This document shows positions 47,834 through 56,891 of a stretch of DNA of 64,000 nt, piece by piece. Numbering within the stretch: position 1 is the stretch's first letter; the number at the start of each line of letters is the position of its first letter. Source of the stretch: Clostridia bacterium UC5.1-1E11 (GTDB lineage Bacteria > Bacillota > Clostridia > Oscillospirales > Acutalibacteraceae). The stretch covers positions 62,001 through 126,000 of the forward strand of contig BCAA01000006.1 of the NCBI GenBank assembly GCA_001305115.1, in the 5' to 3' direction. The translations under genes and the position numbers were made by a program. Under the pieces are notes generated by a model. That model saw nothing but the letters and a program-made list of their open reading frames with translations. It was not told the DNA's origin and searched no databases.

Positions 47834-48973
47834 CTATATTGAAATCGAAGCGTTGTACAGCTTTAGTTTATTACTTCCGTTTTCCTGCATTCGATAGGCG
47901 TTGCTCGGGGTCACCCAGGTCGAAGGCGTATCACATCCACGGCAGAAAATCCACCCTCCAGCATACTGAATGTCCCAAAAGGACGGGGCCGGGGAAGGCA
48001 ACACCTTGCCATTCTTTCCATTCGCATCCGTCATATAAAGCGTCTGTTCCTTATCAAAAAACAGTTTTCCATACGCTGCGCCTTCCAAATCTAAAAACAC
48101 ATACTCGTTATTTTCAACGATATAATGCTGCATCAACCGAGTGCTCTCTCCAGTCGACAGATTTTTCACATAAAAATCCCCATATTCTCCGGTATAATAT
48201 GTGGTATCATCGCTTGTTGTTTCCGCATGATAGTTCAAGACCTCCTGGTAATACAACTTACCGTCCATAATGTAGAAATCATCGTCTACATTTCCAGGGA
48301 CTGCTTGGCTTTTTCCGCTCCCGTCGGGCTTCATCCGATATAAGACCGCATCACTTTCGCCAAACCTTCCGCCCATAAAATAGAGCCAGCCGTCTGCATA
48401 GGACAAGGAGGTATACATAAATCTACCTGGATTAGTACAGGTCTTTGTTAAACCCGTACCGTTCAGCGCACAGCGGTAGAAATCATAGACCGAATCCCGG
48501 CCGCAGGCAATCACGATCTGATCCTTATCCAACCAGAATTGGCCGATTACGCCGGGAAGCTTTACCAAACAGGTGGTCTGCTTACCAGATATATCACAGC
48601 GATAAATTCCCTGATCGCTCCGGGCATAATAGAGCCAGCCGTCTCGATAACTGAGGTTCCAAATACCCGTACCGTCCGCGGCCCGGATGCAAGTGTCCCC
48701 AGAGCCGTTCGGCGCCATACGCCAGATATCTCCATTGCGTACATAAAATACATATCCACCGCCGGCCACACAGGTTCCGCCATTTGCCAAATTTCCCAGA
48801 GCCGTTCCTTCTGTTAAAACGGCTGTATCCGCAAAGGTTTCGGTAGATTTTTCAACGGACAAAAGATTCGAGTCACTTTGTGTAGCACATTCCGCCCATG
48901 CGCAAGTGACAGGCATCGATGCGACACAAAATGCACACAATAGGGAGACGAAAAGCCGTCCATGCCTCTTCAT
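47834..48973 (-). CDS. secreted beta-propeller-like protein (DUF5050 type)
   Basis: 379 residues from ATG 48973, ten bases after AAGGAGG. The signal peptide ends TCAWA. The mature protein has repeats of the sort found in DUF5050: DGWLYYARSDQG, DGWLYFMGGRF, DGKLYYQEV, with Trp/Tyr on strands and an adjacent NGTGL or PDGSG turn. These should form a beta-propeller on the surface. Ligand unknown. Confidence 0.78.
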   Translation of the reverse strand: MKRHGRLFVSLLCAFCVASMPVTCAWAECATQSDSNLLSVEKSTETFADTAVLTEGTALGNLANGGTCVAGGGYVFYVRNGDIWRMAPNGSGDTCIRAADGTGIWNLSYRDGWLYYARSDQGIYRCDISGKQTTCLVKLPGVIGQFWLDKDQIVIACGRDSVYDFYRCALNGTGLTKTCTNPGRFMYTSLSYADGWLYFMGGRFGESDAVLYRMKPDGSGKSQAVPGNVDDDFYIMDGKLYYQEVLNYHAETTSDDTTYYTGEYGDFYVKNLSTGESTRLMQHYIVENNEYVFLDLEGAAYGKLFFDKEQTLYMTDANGKNGKVLPSPAPSFWDIQYAGGWIFCRGCDTPSTWVTPSNAYRMQENGSNKLKLYNASISI

Positions 48974-49400
48974 AATCATTTCCTCCTTCAAAATTGATCG
49001 GGCTCTTATTGTTATTGTAGCACAGGGTGTTACACATATGTTCCCAAATTTTATGGGACTTTTTCCCGGACCAACCCTGCGCAGACACAGCAAAAATCTT
49101 TCATTGTTTTGAAGGAGCCCTATATCATCTTTCTATAAGACATCTTACATTCCTTATATCTTCGCCTCCGCCGATGGATATTTCGCTCACTGGTTACTTT
49201 GTCGTACCCTTTTTCAAGCTCTCAATTTTTTTGATTTTGGGCTTGACTTTTTTATTTGCAGGCTCCCTGTTATGATCGCTCCGTTCGTCTCCAACATTTC
49301 TCAGCTTGTAAGCCCCCTATAACGATCGCCTTTGGGACATTCCCTCTCAATATATTGCTACAGGAAACAGGTAAGCACCGACAGCTGGCGGTTTTTGTAT
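48974..49400. other. intergenic region upstream of the propeller gene
   Basis: About 430 bases. I see no gene with a ribosome binding site, and no clear structured element until the terminator at 49404. Confidence 0.6.
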
Positions 49401-49403
49401 GGT

Positions 49404-49438
49404 AAGAAAAAAGTCCCCAGCTGTACGCTGAGGACTTT
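49404..49438 (-). terminator. terminator of the XRE unit
   Basis: AAAGTCCTCAGC, five bases, GCTGGGGACTTTTTT on the minus strand. Confidence 0.82.
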
Positions 49439-49441
49439 CGA

Positions 49442-49525
49442 TCACTTTCCTTCCTCCCTGGAAAAGCGGTTTTGCATCGCCTGTTGATCCATTGAGTAAG
49501 AAAGCGCTTCTCCTGGCATATACAT
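49442..49525 (-). CDS. possible 27-residue peptide after the XRE gene
   Basis: ATG 49525 to TGA 49442, between the XRE stop and the terminator. It is hydrophilic, rich in Gln and Met (YSMDQQAMQNRF). No clear ribosome binding site. It could be the second gene of the XRE unit, or chance. Confidence 0.3.
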   Translation of the reverse strand: MYMPGEALSYSMDQQAMQNRFSREEGK

Positions 49526-49543
49526 CGGTGGCCCATCCTATCC

Positions 49544-49777
49544 TTATTCGGATTTTTCCGTATATTCCTTTGGAATTCCCCGGTAATTCGTCAAGCCCAA
49601 TAGATAATCGGTCGTCGTCTGGTGGTACTTTGCCAAGCTGATGAGAACCTTTGTGGGAATATCCCTCTGTCCCAACTCATAATTGCTGTAAACCTGCTGG
49701 GAACAATAAAGAATTTGCGCCATTTCCGCCTGTGTCAGGTCCCTGTCTTCCCGTAAATCTCTGATACGTTGATACAT
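49544..49777 (-). CDS. XRE-family transcription regulator
   Basis: 77 residues, one helix-turn-helix domain (IRDLREDRDLTQAEMAQIL, VYSNYELGQRDIP, LAKYHQTTTDYLLGL). ATG 49777 follows AGGTGATCAC. It is a paralogue of the XRE at 37301. It diverges from a strong promoter that carries two palindromes and drives a 24-codon peptide. It most likely represses that promoter and its own. Confidence 0.85.
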   Translation of the reverse strand: MYQRIRDLREDRDLTQAEMAQILYCSQQVYSNYELGQRDIPTKVLISLAKYHQTTTDYLLGLTNYRGIPKEYTEKSE

Positions 49778-49826
49778 GTGATCACCTAACATCAGAATAA
49801 CGCAGTCCTGTTTTTTTATTCATTCT

Positions 49827-49872
49827 TACCGCAAATTGCAGTATTGACGAATACCGCGTTATGCAGTAAAAT
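49827..49872. promoter_or_regulatory. twin palindromic operators over a sigma-A promoter
   Basis: TACCGCAAATTGCAGTA (49827-49843) and TACCGCGTTATGCAGTA (49852-49868), both built as TACYGC-N5-GCRGTA, are 25 bases apart. The promoter is TTGACG (49844-49849), 17 bases, TAAAAT (49867-49872). One palindrome abuts the -35, the other covers the spacer and part of the -10. Confidence 0.75.
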
Positions 49873-49904
49873 GGAGAAAACCATCGAAAAAAGGAAGTGT
49901 TTTC

Positions 49905-49979
49905 ATGTGGCTCCTCATATGGCAGGCCATTTATTTCCTTGCGATCCCCTGTATCTTATGTTACCAAGCGCTTGAGTAA
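49905..49979 (+). CDS. 24-residue hydrophobic peptide divergent from XRE
   Basis: ATG 49905, with AAGGAAG about eight bases upstream and a strong promoter 33 bases further. The peptide is almost all hydrophobic and aromatic (WLLIWQAIYFLAIPC), with one Gln, two Cys, and a single Glu at the end. It would insert in the membrane as one helix. No other gene follows in that direction until a MITE. It may be a toxin, a signal, or a small regulator. No family recognised. Confidence 0.55.
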   Translation: MWLLIWQAIYFLAIPCILCYQALE

Positions 49980-50055
49980 AGTTTGTCCCACCTAGGAGCA
50001 ATTGCCCGCAGGCTTAACGTTTACAAATGCTGTTTTCAGCGCAAACCAGACAAAA

Positions 50056-50183
50056 GAGGGTGTCCCAAAACTACGAATTTTTCGATTCATAGGAAAGGGG
50101 CGCCCTCTTTCTGTCTGGAAAAATATCTGGGTTTAAAAAACGAGGGTATCCTTCAGTCATTTCATGACTTTTGGGATACCCTC
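50056..50183. mobile_element. MITE-like two-hairpin element, copy 2
   Basis: Inverted relative to copy 1 at 36980-37111. Ends GAGGGTGTCCCAAAA and, inverted, GAGGGTATCCCAAAAG. Hairpins: AGAGGGTGTCCC region with GGGCGCCCTCT, and ACGAGGGTATCC with GGATACCCTCG. The central ATATTTTTCCAGACAG matches copy 1. It sits between the XRE peptide unit and ppdK and probably also ends ppdK transcription. Confidence 0.75.
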
Positions 50184-50220
50184 GTTCTGAAACCGTGTGC
50201 TATCCTGTTAACTCGTTTTA

Positions 50221-52848
50221 TTACGCTCTTTTCTCTTTAACAGCAGCCTGCGCCGCAGCCAAACGCGCGATCGGCACGCGGAACGGAGAGCAGGAGACAT
50301 AGTCCAAACCAACCTTGTGGCAGAACTCGACGGAAGTCGGGTCGCCGCCGTGCTCGCCGCAGATGCCCAGATGGAGGGCTGCATTTGCTTCGCGGCCAGC
50401 CTTTGCGCTCATCTCTACAAGACGGCCAACGCCATCCACATCGATGTGCACAAACGGATCGGACTCATAAATCTTATTGTCATAGTAAGCATCCAGGAAC
50501 TTGCCTGCGTCGTCACGGCTGAAGCCGAACGTCATCTGGGTCAAGTCGTTGGTGCCATAGCAGAAGAAGTCTGCGTCTGCCGCAATCTTGTCTGCGGTCA
50601 GGGCAGCGCGCGGGATCTCGATCATGGTGCCGACTTCGTACTTCAGCTCAACGCCGGAGTCTGCAATGATCTTGTCCGCCGTAGCGACAACGATCTTCTT
50701 CACGAAGTCGAACTCCTTGACCTCGCCTACCAGCGGGATCATGATCTGCGGGATCACCTTGACGCCCTTCTTCTGGACGTTGATCGCTGCATTGATCACA
50801 GCGGTGGTCTGCATTTCGGCGATCTCCGGATAGGTGACCGTCAGACGGCAGCCGCGGTGGCCCATCATCGGGTTGAACTCGTGCAGGCTCTCGATGACCT
50901 CATGAACCTTCTCGACGGACACATTCAGCTCCTTGGCGATCTCTGCGATGTCCTCTTCCTTGGTCGGGAGGAACTCGTGGAGCGGCGGGTCCAGGAAGCG
51001 GATGGTGACCGGATAGCCGTTCATCTCTTCAAACAGAGCCTCAAAGTCGCCCTGCTGATACGGCATGATCTTCGCCAGAGCCTTCTTGCGGTCGTCGGTG
51101 TTGTCCGCAATAATCATCTCACGCATTGCCTTAATGCGCTCGCCCTCAAAGAACATGTGTTCTGTACGGCAGAGGCCGATGCCCTCTGCGCCAAATTCGC
51201 GAGCCTGATGCGCATCGCGCGGGGTATCCGCATTGGTGCAAACCTTCAGCTTGCGGTACTTGTCCGCCCAGCCCATGAATACGCCGAAGTCGCCAGCGAT
51301 GGAAGCCGGAGCGGTCGGGATGGCTTCGCCGTAAATGTTGCCGGTGGAGCCGTCAATGGAAATGTAATCGCCCTCGTTATAGGTCTTGCCAGCGAGAGTG
51401 AAGCTCTTTGCATCATAATCGACGTTGATTTCGCCGCAGCCGGATACACAGCAAGTGCCCATGCCGCGCGCAACAACTGCTGCGTGGGAAGTCATGCCGC
51501 CGCGAACTGTGAGGATACCCTCAGCAACCTGCATGCCTTCGATGTCTTCCGGAGAGGTCTCACGGCGAACCAGGACGATCTTCTCGCCTCTCTTGGCCCA
51601 CTCTTTTGCGTCCTCAGCGGTGAAGACCACCTTGCCGCAAGCAGCGCCGGGGGAAGCAGCCAGGCCCTTGCCGACGACCGTAGCCTTCTTCAGAGCCTCT
51701 GCGTTAAACTGCGGATGCAGCAGTGCGTCGAGCTGCTGCGGCTCTACGCGCAGAACAGCCTCTTCCTCGTCGATCATGCCCTCGTTCACGAGGTCAACGG
51801 CGATCTTCAGAGCTGCGTTTGCGGTACGCTTGCCGTTACGGGTCTGCAACATGTAGAGCTTGCCATTCTCGATGGTGAACTCCATATCCTGCATATCTCT
51901 GTAATGCTTCTCAAGACGGTTTGCAATATCCGCAAACTGCTTGTACACTTCAGGCATATCCTGCTCCAACTGGCTGATCGGGGACGGCGTACGGACACCG
52001 GCCACAACGTCTTCGCCCTGCGCGTTGATGAGATACTCACCGAACAGCTTGCGCTCGCCGGTCGCCGGGTTGCGGGTGAACGCAACGCCTGTGCCGGAGT
52101 TATTGCCGGAGTTGCCGAACACCATAGCCTGTACGTTGACAGCGGTACCCCAGTCGTACGGAATCTCGTTCATGCGGCGATATACGTTTGCACGCGGGTT
52201 GTCCCAGGAACGGAAAACAGCTTTCACAGCTTCCATGAGCTGAACCTTCGGGTCGCTCGGGAAATCCTCGCCCTTATTCTCTTTATAGAAGGCCTTGAAG
52301 CGCTTGACGAGGTCCTTCATGTCCTCGGTATCCAGCTCGGTGTCCTGTGTGACACCCTTCTCTTCCTTCTTCTGATCGATAATCTTTTCAAATTCCGGCT
52401 TCGGCAGTTCCATGACAACATCGCTGAACATCTGGATGAAACGGCGATAGGAGTCGTATGCGAAACGCGGATTGTTGGTGAACTTCGCCAGTCCCTCAAC
52501 CACAACATCATTCAGGCCGAGGTTCAGAATGGTGTCCATCATGCCAGGCATGGAAGCACGGGCGCCGGAACGGACGGAAACCAGCAGCGGGTTCTCCGGG
52601 TCCGCAAATTTCTTGCCGCAAACTTCTTCCATTTTGCCGAGATACTCGTAGATCTGGGCCTGGATTTCATCGTTGATCTTTCTGCCATCCTTATAATACT
52701 GGGTGCACGCCTCCGTGCTGATGGTGAAACCCTGCGGAACAGGCATCCCTGCTTTGGTCATCTCAGCAAGGTTTGCACCCTTGCCGCCGAGCAGTTCACG
52801 CATGTCCTTATTTCCTTCAGAGAAAAGGTAGACATACTTATGGCTCAT
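50221..52848 (-). CDS. ppdK: pyruvate, phosphate dikinase
   Basis: Interconverts pyruvate + ATP + Pi with PEP + AMP + PPi, key in anaerobic glycolysis. 875 residues, full length. N-terminal ATP-grasp domain (ELLGGKGANLAEMTKAG), phosphohistidine in GGMTSHAAVVARGMG, and a PEP-binding barrel (LCRTEHMFFEGERI, CGEHGGDP). ATG 52848 lies about nine bases after AGGAGG. Single gene; terminates near a MITE. Confidence 0.97.
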   Translation of the reverse strand: MSHKYVYLFSEGNKDMRELLGGKGANLAEMTKAGMPVPQGFTISTEACTQYYKDGRKINDEIQAQIYEYLGKMEEVCGKKFADPENPLLVSVRSGARASMPGMMDTILNLGLNDVVVEGLAKFTNNPRFAYDSYRRFIQMFSDVVMELPKPEFEKIIDQKKEEKGVTQDTELDTEDMKDLVKRFKAFYKENKGEDFPSDPKVQLMEAVKAVFRSWDNPRANVYRRMNEIPYDWGTAVNVQAMVFGNSGNNSGTGVAFTRNPATGERKLFGEYLINAQGEDVVAGVRTPSPISQLEQDMPEVYKQFADIANRLEKHYRDMQDMEFTIENGKLYMLQTRNGKRTANAALKIAVDLVNEGMIDEEEAVLRVEPQQLDALLHPQFNAEALKKATVVGKGLAASPGAACGKVVFTAEDAKEWAKRGEKIVLVRRETSPEDIEGMQVAEGILTVRGGMTSHAAVVARGMGTCCVSGCGEINVDYDAKSFTLAGKTYNEGDYISIDGSTGNIYGEAIPTAPASIAGDFGVFMGWADKYRKLKVCTNADTPRDAHQAREFGAEGIGLCRTEHMFFEGERIKAMREMIIADNTDDRKKALAKIMPYQQGDFEALFEEMNGYPVTIRFLDPPLHEFLPTKEEDIAEIAKELNVSVEKVHEVIESLHEFNPMMGHRGCRLTVTYPEIAEMQTTAVINAAINVQKKGVKVIPQIMIPLVGEVKEFDFVKKIVVATADKIIADSGVELKYEVGTMIEIPRAALTADKIAADADFFCYGTNDLTQMTFGFSRDDAGKFLDAYYDNKIYESDPFVHIDVDGVGRLVEMSAKAGREANAALHLGICGEHGGDPTSVEFCHKVGLDYVSCSPFRVPIARLAAAQAAVKEKRA

Positions 52849-53185
52849 GAACATATACCTCCTAAATAAAATAAATAACGAGCACAGGTCACACACTCTC
52901 TCATAATTGCTCTCCCCGTATTATATCAAAAAAGGCGCGGGATTACCAGTCTTTTTCAATAAAACCCACCGAGAATTGTAAATTTTCCGGCGCAAAACCG
53001 AGGAAGTTCCACAAAACCGGTGGGAAACGCGAATTAGTGCTTGAAAAATTTCGTACATATGAGATAATAATAACAAGAGCCGGGTGTGCCTAAGCAAACC
53101 AGGCGTTTTCGTGCATAAGGCCGACACAGGGAAGGCGGCCTTGCACAATTGGAACTTTCAAAAGTTTATGCGGAGGATTTTGCCT
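52849..53185. other. divergent promoter region of ppdK and glmU-like gene
   Basis: Contains the plus-strand promoter described at 53041. The ppdK side is AT-rich but I could not pick out its promoter with confidence. Nothing else seen. Confidence 0.6.
53041..53068 (+). promoter_or_regulatory. promoter of the glmU-like/prs operon
   Basis: TTGAAA (53041-53046), 16 bases, GATAAT (53063-53068). Confidence 0.65.
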
Positions 53186-54223
53186 ATGCCAGAGCAGACT
53201 TGTGCCGTTATCCTTGCCGGTGGCGAGGGAAAACGCATGAAATCAAATCATCCGAAAGTGCTGGCTTCCGTGCTGTTCAAACCCATGTTGCAGTGGGTGA
53301 TGGACGCCGCGGAGGGCGCAGGGGTGAGGGAACTGTGCGTGGTGACGGGACATAAGCACGAGCAAGTGGAAGCTTACCTGCAAGCGGCGGAAAAAGCCGG
53401 CGGAGCACGGCTGCACCATGTATTGCAGGCCGAACAGCACGGAACGGGGCATGCGGTTATGATGGCGGAACCGTTTTTGCGTGCGCACAGCGGCGGAAAC
53501 ACGCTTATCCTCAATGGAGACGCGCCGTTCGTCAGCGCAGAGGTGTTGGAAGCAGCCCTTGGCGCCCATGTGTGCAACGGAAATGCCGTCACCGTCATCA
53601 CGGCAGAGCTGGACGATCCATCCGGTTATGGACGGATCGTGCGCGATCCGTCGACCGGTTTGGTCCGCGCCATCGTGGAGCAGAAGGACGCCGATGAAGC
53701 TACCCTTGCCGTCCGGGAGATCAATTCCGGGGCCTATTGGTTCCGCACGGACGATCTGCTCTCCATCTTAGGCAGTTTCCGCAACGACAATGCACAGGGC
53801 GAGTATTACCTCACCGATGCAGTACGCCTCTTGATCGAACAGAACAAAAACGCGGGAGCCTACATCGCATCCGATCCGGCTGCGGTGATGGGCGCAAACG
53901 ACTGCGTGCAGCTGAACGCCCTGAATGAAATCGCCAGGGCGCGGATTTTGCACGCCCAGATGCTGGCGGGCGTGGAGATCCCCTGCACCGACGGGGTTCT
54001 GATCGGGCCGGACGTCTCCATTGGACGTTCCACCCGCATCCTGCCGAACACCATCCTGCGTGGAAACACGGCGGTCGGGGCGGATTGCACCATCGGTCCA
54101 AGCGTTGTCCTCACAGACTGCACGGTGGGCGATGGCGCGTCGCTGTGTTTCGCCTCCTGCGAACGCACCAACATTTCAGCCAGCCAGGCCATTGTGCCTT
54201 TTACGGTGATTGGAAATTCCTGA
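53186..54223 (+). CDS. glmU: GlmU-like N-acetylglucosamine-1-phosphate uridyltransferase, short form
   Basis: 345 residues from ATG 53186, nine bases after CGGAGGA. The uridyltransferase domain is complete: VILAGGEGKRMKSNHPKVL, then QAEQHGTGHAVM and NGDAPFVSAEVLE. The left-handed beta-helix begins (GPDVSIGRSTRILPNTI) but stops after about four coils, so the acetyl-CoA binding and catalytic part of GlmU (about 110 residues) is missing. The prs start follows 52 bases later, so it is a natural short form. GlcN-1-P acetylation must be done elsewhere, or the substrate differs. Confidence 0.85.
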   Translation: MPEQTCAVILAGGEGKRMKSNHPKVLASVLFKPMLQWVMDAAEGAGVRELCVVTGHKHEQVEAYLQAAEKAGGARLHHVLQAEQHGTGHAVMMAEPFLRAHSGGNTLILNGDAPFVSAEVLEAALGAHVCNGNAVTVITAELDDPSGYGRIVRDPSTGLVRAIVEQKDADEATLAVREINSGAYWFRTDDLLSILGSFRNDNAQGEYYLTDAVRLLIEQNKNAGAYIASDPAAVMGANDCVQLNALNEIARARILHAQMLAGVEIPCTDGVLIGPDVSIGRSTRILPNTILRGNTAVGADCTIGPSVVLTDCTVGDGASLCFASCERTNISASQAIVPFTVIGNS

Positions 54224-54275
54224 AGCCGGGGACTTCCAAGAGGGAAGAGTCATACAAATATAGGGGGAAGCAAAA

Positions 54276-55232
54276 ATGAATTTTCATGGCAAGGACATCA
54301 AGATTTTTGCCGCAAGCGCCAACCAGCGCATGGCAAAGCAGATTTCGGAGTGCCTGGGATTGTCCATGGGCAAGAGCGAGGTCGGCACGTTCAGCGACGG
54401 AGAAATCTCGGTTTCTCTGTTTGAATCCGTGCGCGGTTCTGATTGCTTTATCGTACAATCCACCTGTGAACCCGTCAACAACAACCTCATGGAGCTACTG
54501 ATTATGATCGATGCCATGAAGCGTGCGTCCGCCGCCCGCATCACGGCTGTTATGCCCTACTTCGGTTATGCCCGGCAGGACCGCAAGGCAAAAGCCCGCG
54601 ATCCGATCTCTGCAAAGCTTGTTGCAGACTTGCTCACAACCGCCGGGGCGGACCGCCTTCTGACCATGGATCTACATGCAGCCCAGATTCAGGGCTTCTT
54701 CAATATCCCGGTCGACCATCTGTTGGGCGCGCCGCTGCTATCCTCCTTCATGAAGGAGCGTGTGGGTGAGAACAGCGATGAATATGTTGTCGTTTCCCCC
54801 GACCTGGGTTCCGTCACGCGTGCACGCAATTTTGCCGCGCGCATCGGATGCAGCCTGGCAATTGTAGACAAGCGCCGCCAAAAGGCCAACGTCTGCGAAG
54901 TGATGAATATCATCGGCAGTGTGGAAGGGAAAAAGGTTATCCTGGTAGACGATATGATCGATACCGCCGGTACCCTTTGCAACGCCGCCGCCGCCATCAT
55001 GGAAAAGGGCGCGAAGGATGTCACTGCCTGTGCGACGCATGCAGTCCTTTCCGGTCCGGCGATCGAGCGCATCCGCAACAGCGCGATCAAAGAATTGGTG
55101 CTTTTGGACACCATTCCACTGCCGGAGGAAAAGACGCTTCCGAACTTTACCGTTTTGCCGGTGGCCCCCCTCTTTGCGGAAGCCATCGAGCGCATCTATG
55201 AGGACAAGCCGGTCAGCCCGATGTTCGTATAA
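54276..55232 (+). CDS. prs: ribose-phosphate pyrophosphokinase
   Basis: Makes PRPP from ribose-5-phosphate and ATP for nucleotide, His and Trp synthesis. 318 residues, class I. Motifs: FSDGEISV, RQDRKAKARDPISAK (flexible loop), DLHAAQIQGFF, and VILVDDMIDTAGTL (PRPP loop). ATG 54276 follows AGGGGGAAG. Downstream of the GlmU-like gene, the classic order. Confidence 0.98.
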   Translation: MNFHGKDIKIFAASANQRMAKQISECLGLSMGKSEVGTFSDGEISVSLFESVRGSDCFIVQSTCEPVNNNLMELLIMIDAMKRASAARITAVMPYFGYARQDRKAKARDPISAKLVADLLTTAGADRLLTMDLHAAQIQGFFNIPVDHLLGAPLLSSFMKERVGENSDEYVVVSPDLGSVTRARNFAARIGCSLAIVDKRRQKANVCEVMNIIGSVEGKKVILVDDMIDTAGTLCNAAAAIMEKGAKDVTACATHAVLSGPAIERIRNSAIKELVLLDTIPLPEEKTLPNFTVLPVAPLFAEAIERIYEDKPVSPMFV

Positions 55233-55533
55233 TAGGGTGTAGGCAGACGGTTTTCCTTTGTTTCGTATACAACCGGGCGGGGTAGCGCAGCTATCCCGCC
55301 TGCTTCTTCTGTCCGGGAAAATCGACGGTTTTCCGCAAACTTCACCGGGTTCCATACTGAACACGCGCCGGCCCAGAGGATGGACTACGCTGTATGGGAC
55401 CCGCCGTCCATTTCCGTATGGCAAGCGCTTCATCAGGACGGGCATCGTCTCCAGGAATGCCGCATCCATTTGCTGGCATCAAATATCCGGCGCTAAAAGG
55501 AATTGCGCCGTCGGCAATAGAAAGGGAGTTTTT
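55233..55533. other. spacer between prs and pth
   Basis: 301 bases, open in the pth frame but without a credible start or conserved residues. I see no promoter or terminator of note. Confidence 0.55.
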
Positions 55534-56142
55534 ATGTTTCAAAAGTTATTCAGGCGGCCCGCGCCTCTGACTGGTCCGGTGGAATATCTCATCGTCGGGC
55601 TAGGAAATCCGGGCAGCAAGTACGAGGGCACCCGGCATAACACGGGCTTTATGGCCATTGACCGAATTGCAGAGAAGGCGGGTGTGGAGATCGATCGTCT
55701 GAAATTCAAAGGGCTCTGCGCACGCGCACAGGTTGGTGGCAAAAGCGTCCTGTTGCTCAAGCCTTCCACCTTCATGAATCTCTCCGGGCAAAGCGTCCAA
55801 GAGGCAATGAACTTCTATAAGCTCCCGGCAGAAAAAGTGTTCATCCTGTTCGACGATATTTCGCTGCCAGTCGGACGCATGCGTATTCGCATGAAGGGAA
55901 GCGACGGCGGGCATAACGGCATGAAAAATATCATATATTTGAGCGGAAAAGATACCTTTCCCCGGATAAAACTCGGGATTGGAGCAAAGCCAAATCCAAG
56001 CTGGGATTTGGCCGACTGGGTGTTGAGCCATTTTACAGAGCAGGAGATGAAGCAGCTTTCCGAAGTGTTCGACCATGCAGCTGAAGCAGTGGAATGGATG
56101 GTCAATGGGAAAAACGCAGAGGCAATGAACCGTTTTAATTGA
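55534..56142 (+). CDS. pth: peptidyl-tRNA hydrolase
   Basis: Frees tRNA from peptidyl-tRNA that drops off ribosomes. About 202 residues from ATG 55534 (AAAGGGAG upstream), with about 14 extra N-terminal residues. Motifs: VGLGNPGSKYEGTRHNTGF (catalytic His), FMNLSGQSV, FDDISLPVGRMRIR and GSDGGHNGMKN. Ends before mfd, the usual partner. Confidence 0.96.
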   Translation: MFQKLFRRPAPLTGPVEYLIVGLGNPGSKYEGTRHNTGFMAIDRIAEKAGVEIDRLKFKGLCARAQVGGKSVLLLKPSTFMNLSGQSVQEAMNFYKLPAEKVFILFDDISLPVGRMRIRMKGSDGGHNGMKNIIYLSGKDTFPRIKLGIGAKPNPSWDLADWVLSHFTEQEMKQLSEVFDHAAEAVEWMVNGKNAEAMNRFN

Positions 56143-56891
56143 TTTTTGCCGCTTTTCACGGGCTTTTGTTCCGACTATGGGCAAGGTGGTGGGTTCCGGC
56201 AGGTATCGATCGGGCAAAGTGGAACGTCTTATAGAGAGGATAGGAGACAATGAATGGAAAGGTCCTCCTCCCAAACAATTCGTTTGCGCGCCGATTCTTT
56301 CCACCGGTTTCGATGGCCATCGCTGCAATTTTTGGATTGGATGCATCCTCTTTATTTTGTCAAACAGCTGAACCGATTCGTTCTCTTTCTTTCCCTGTGG
56401 CGGCCGCCCATCCCCTCGGTACGGAAAGGCGCCAAGGACAAACGGATATCAACTGCATCCGTTTTCCGCTAGGACGAGCGGACAACCGATTTTTCGTTCT
56501 GTTTTGTTCCTGAAATTCGGTTTCCACTCCTTTTTAATCGTACGTTCGTTCGATAAACATATTATGCTAGACTGTTTAGTACCTTTTATTCATATAAATA
56601 GTATTATTTATATGATATTATACAGAATTTTTTGAGCTTGCTGTCTCTTCCAGCGATTTTTCCCTTTTTGAGCCCTTTCAATCCCATCCTCTTTGGATGC
56701 CAATGGGCATAGGGCTTTATCAATCTCGTCCGTATTTTTTAAGGTAGAGCATAAGCGTGAGGAAGCGAGATATACCGATATGCGTTTCCATTAATATTCC
56801 GTTAAATAGTAATTTTTTGCCTTTACTATACAATTTGTATAACCTAAAATAGCAAAGGTTCTGCTTGTATAGACATCTATAGGGAGTCAAT
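56143..56891. other. 749-base intergenic region before mfd
   Basis: The first half is GC-moderate with a few short open frames lacking ribosome binding sites. The second half (about 56530-56890) is AT-rich. I could not identify a gene, RNA or repeat in it. Confidence 0.6.

Noticed and set aside
50317-52869. An 850-codon open frame on the plus strand opposite ppdK
   Set aside because: It is the mirror of a highly biased gene; the ppdK reading has all catalytic motifs and a ribosome binding site, and the mirror has none.
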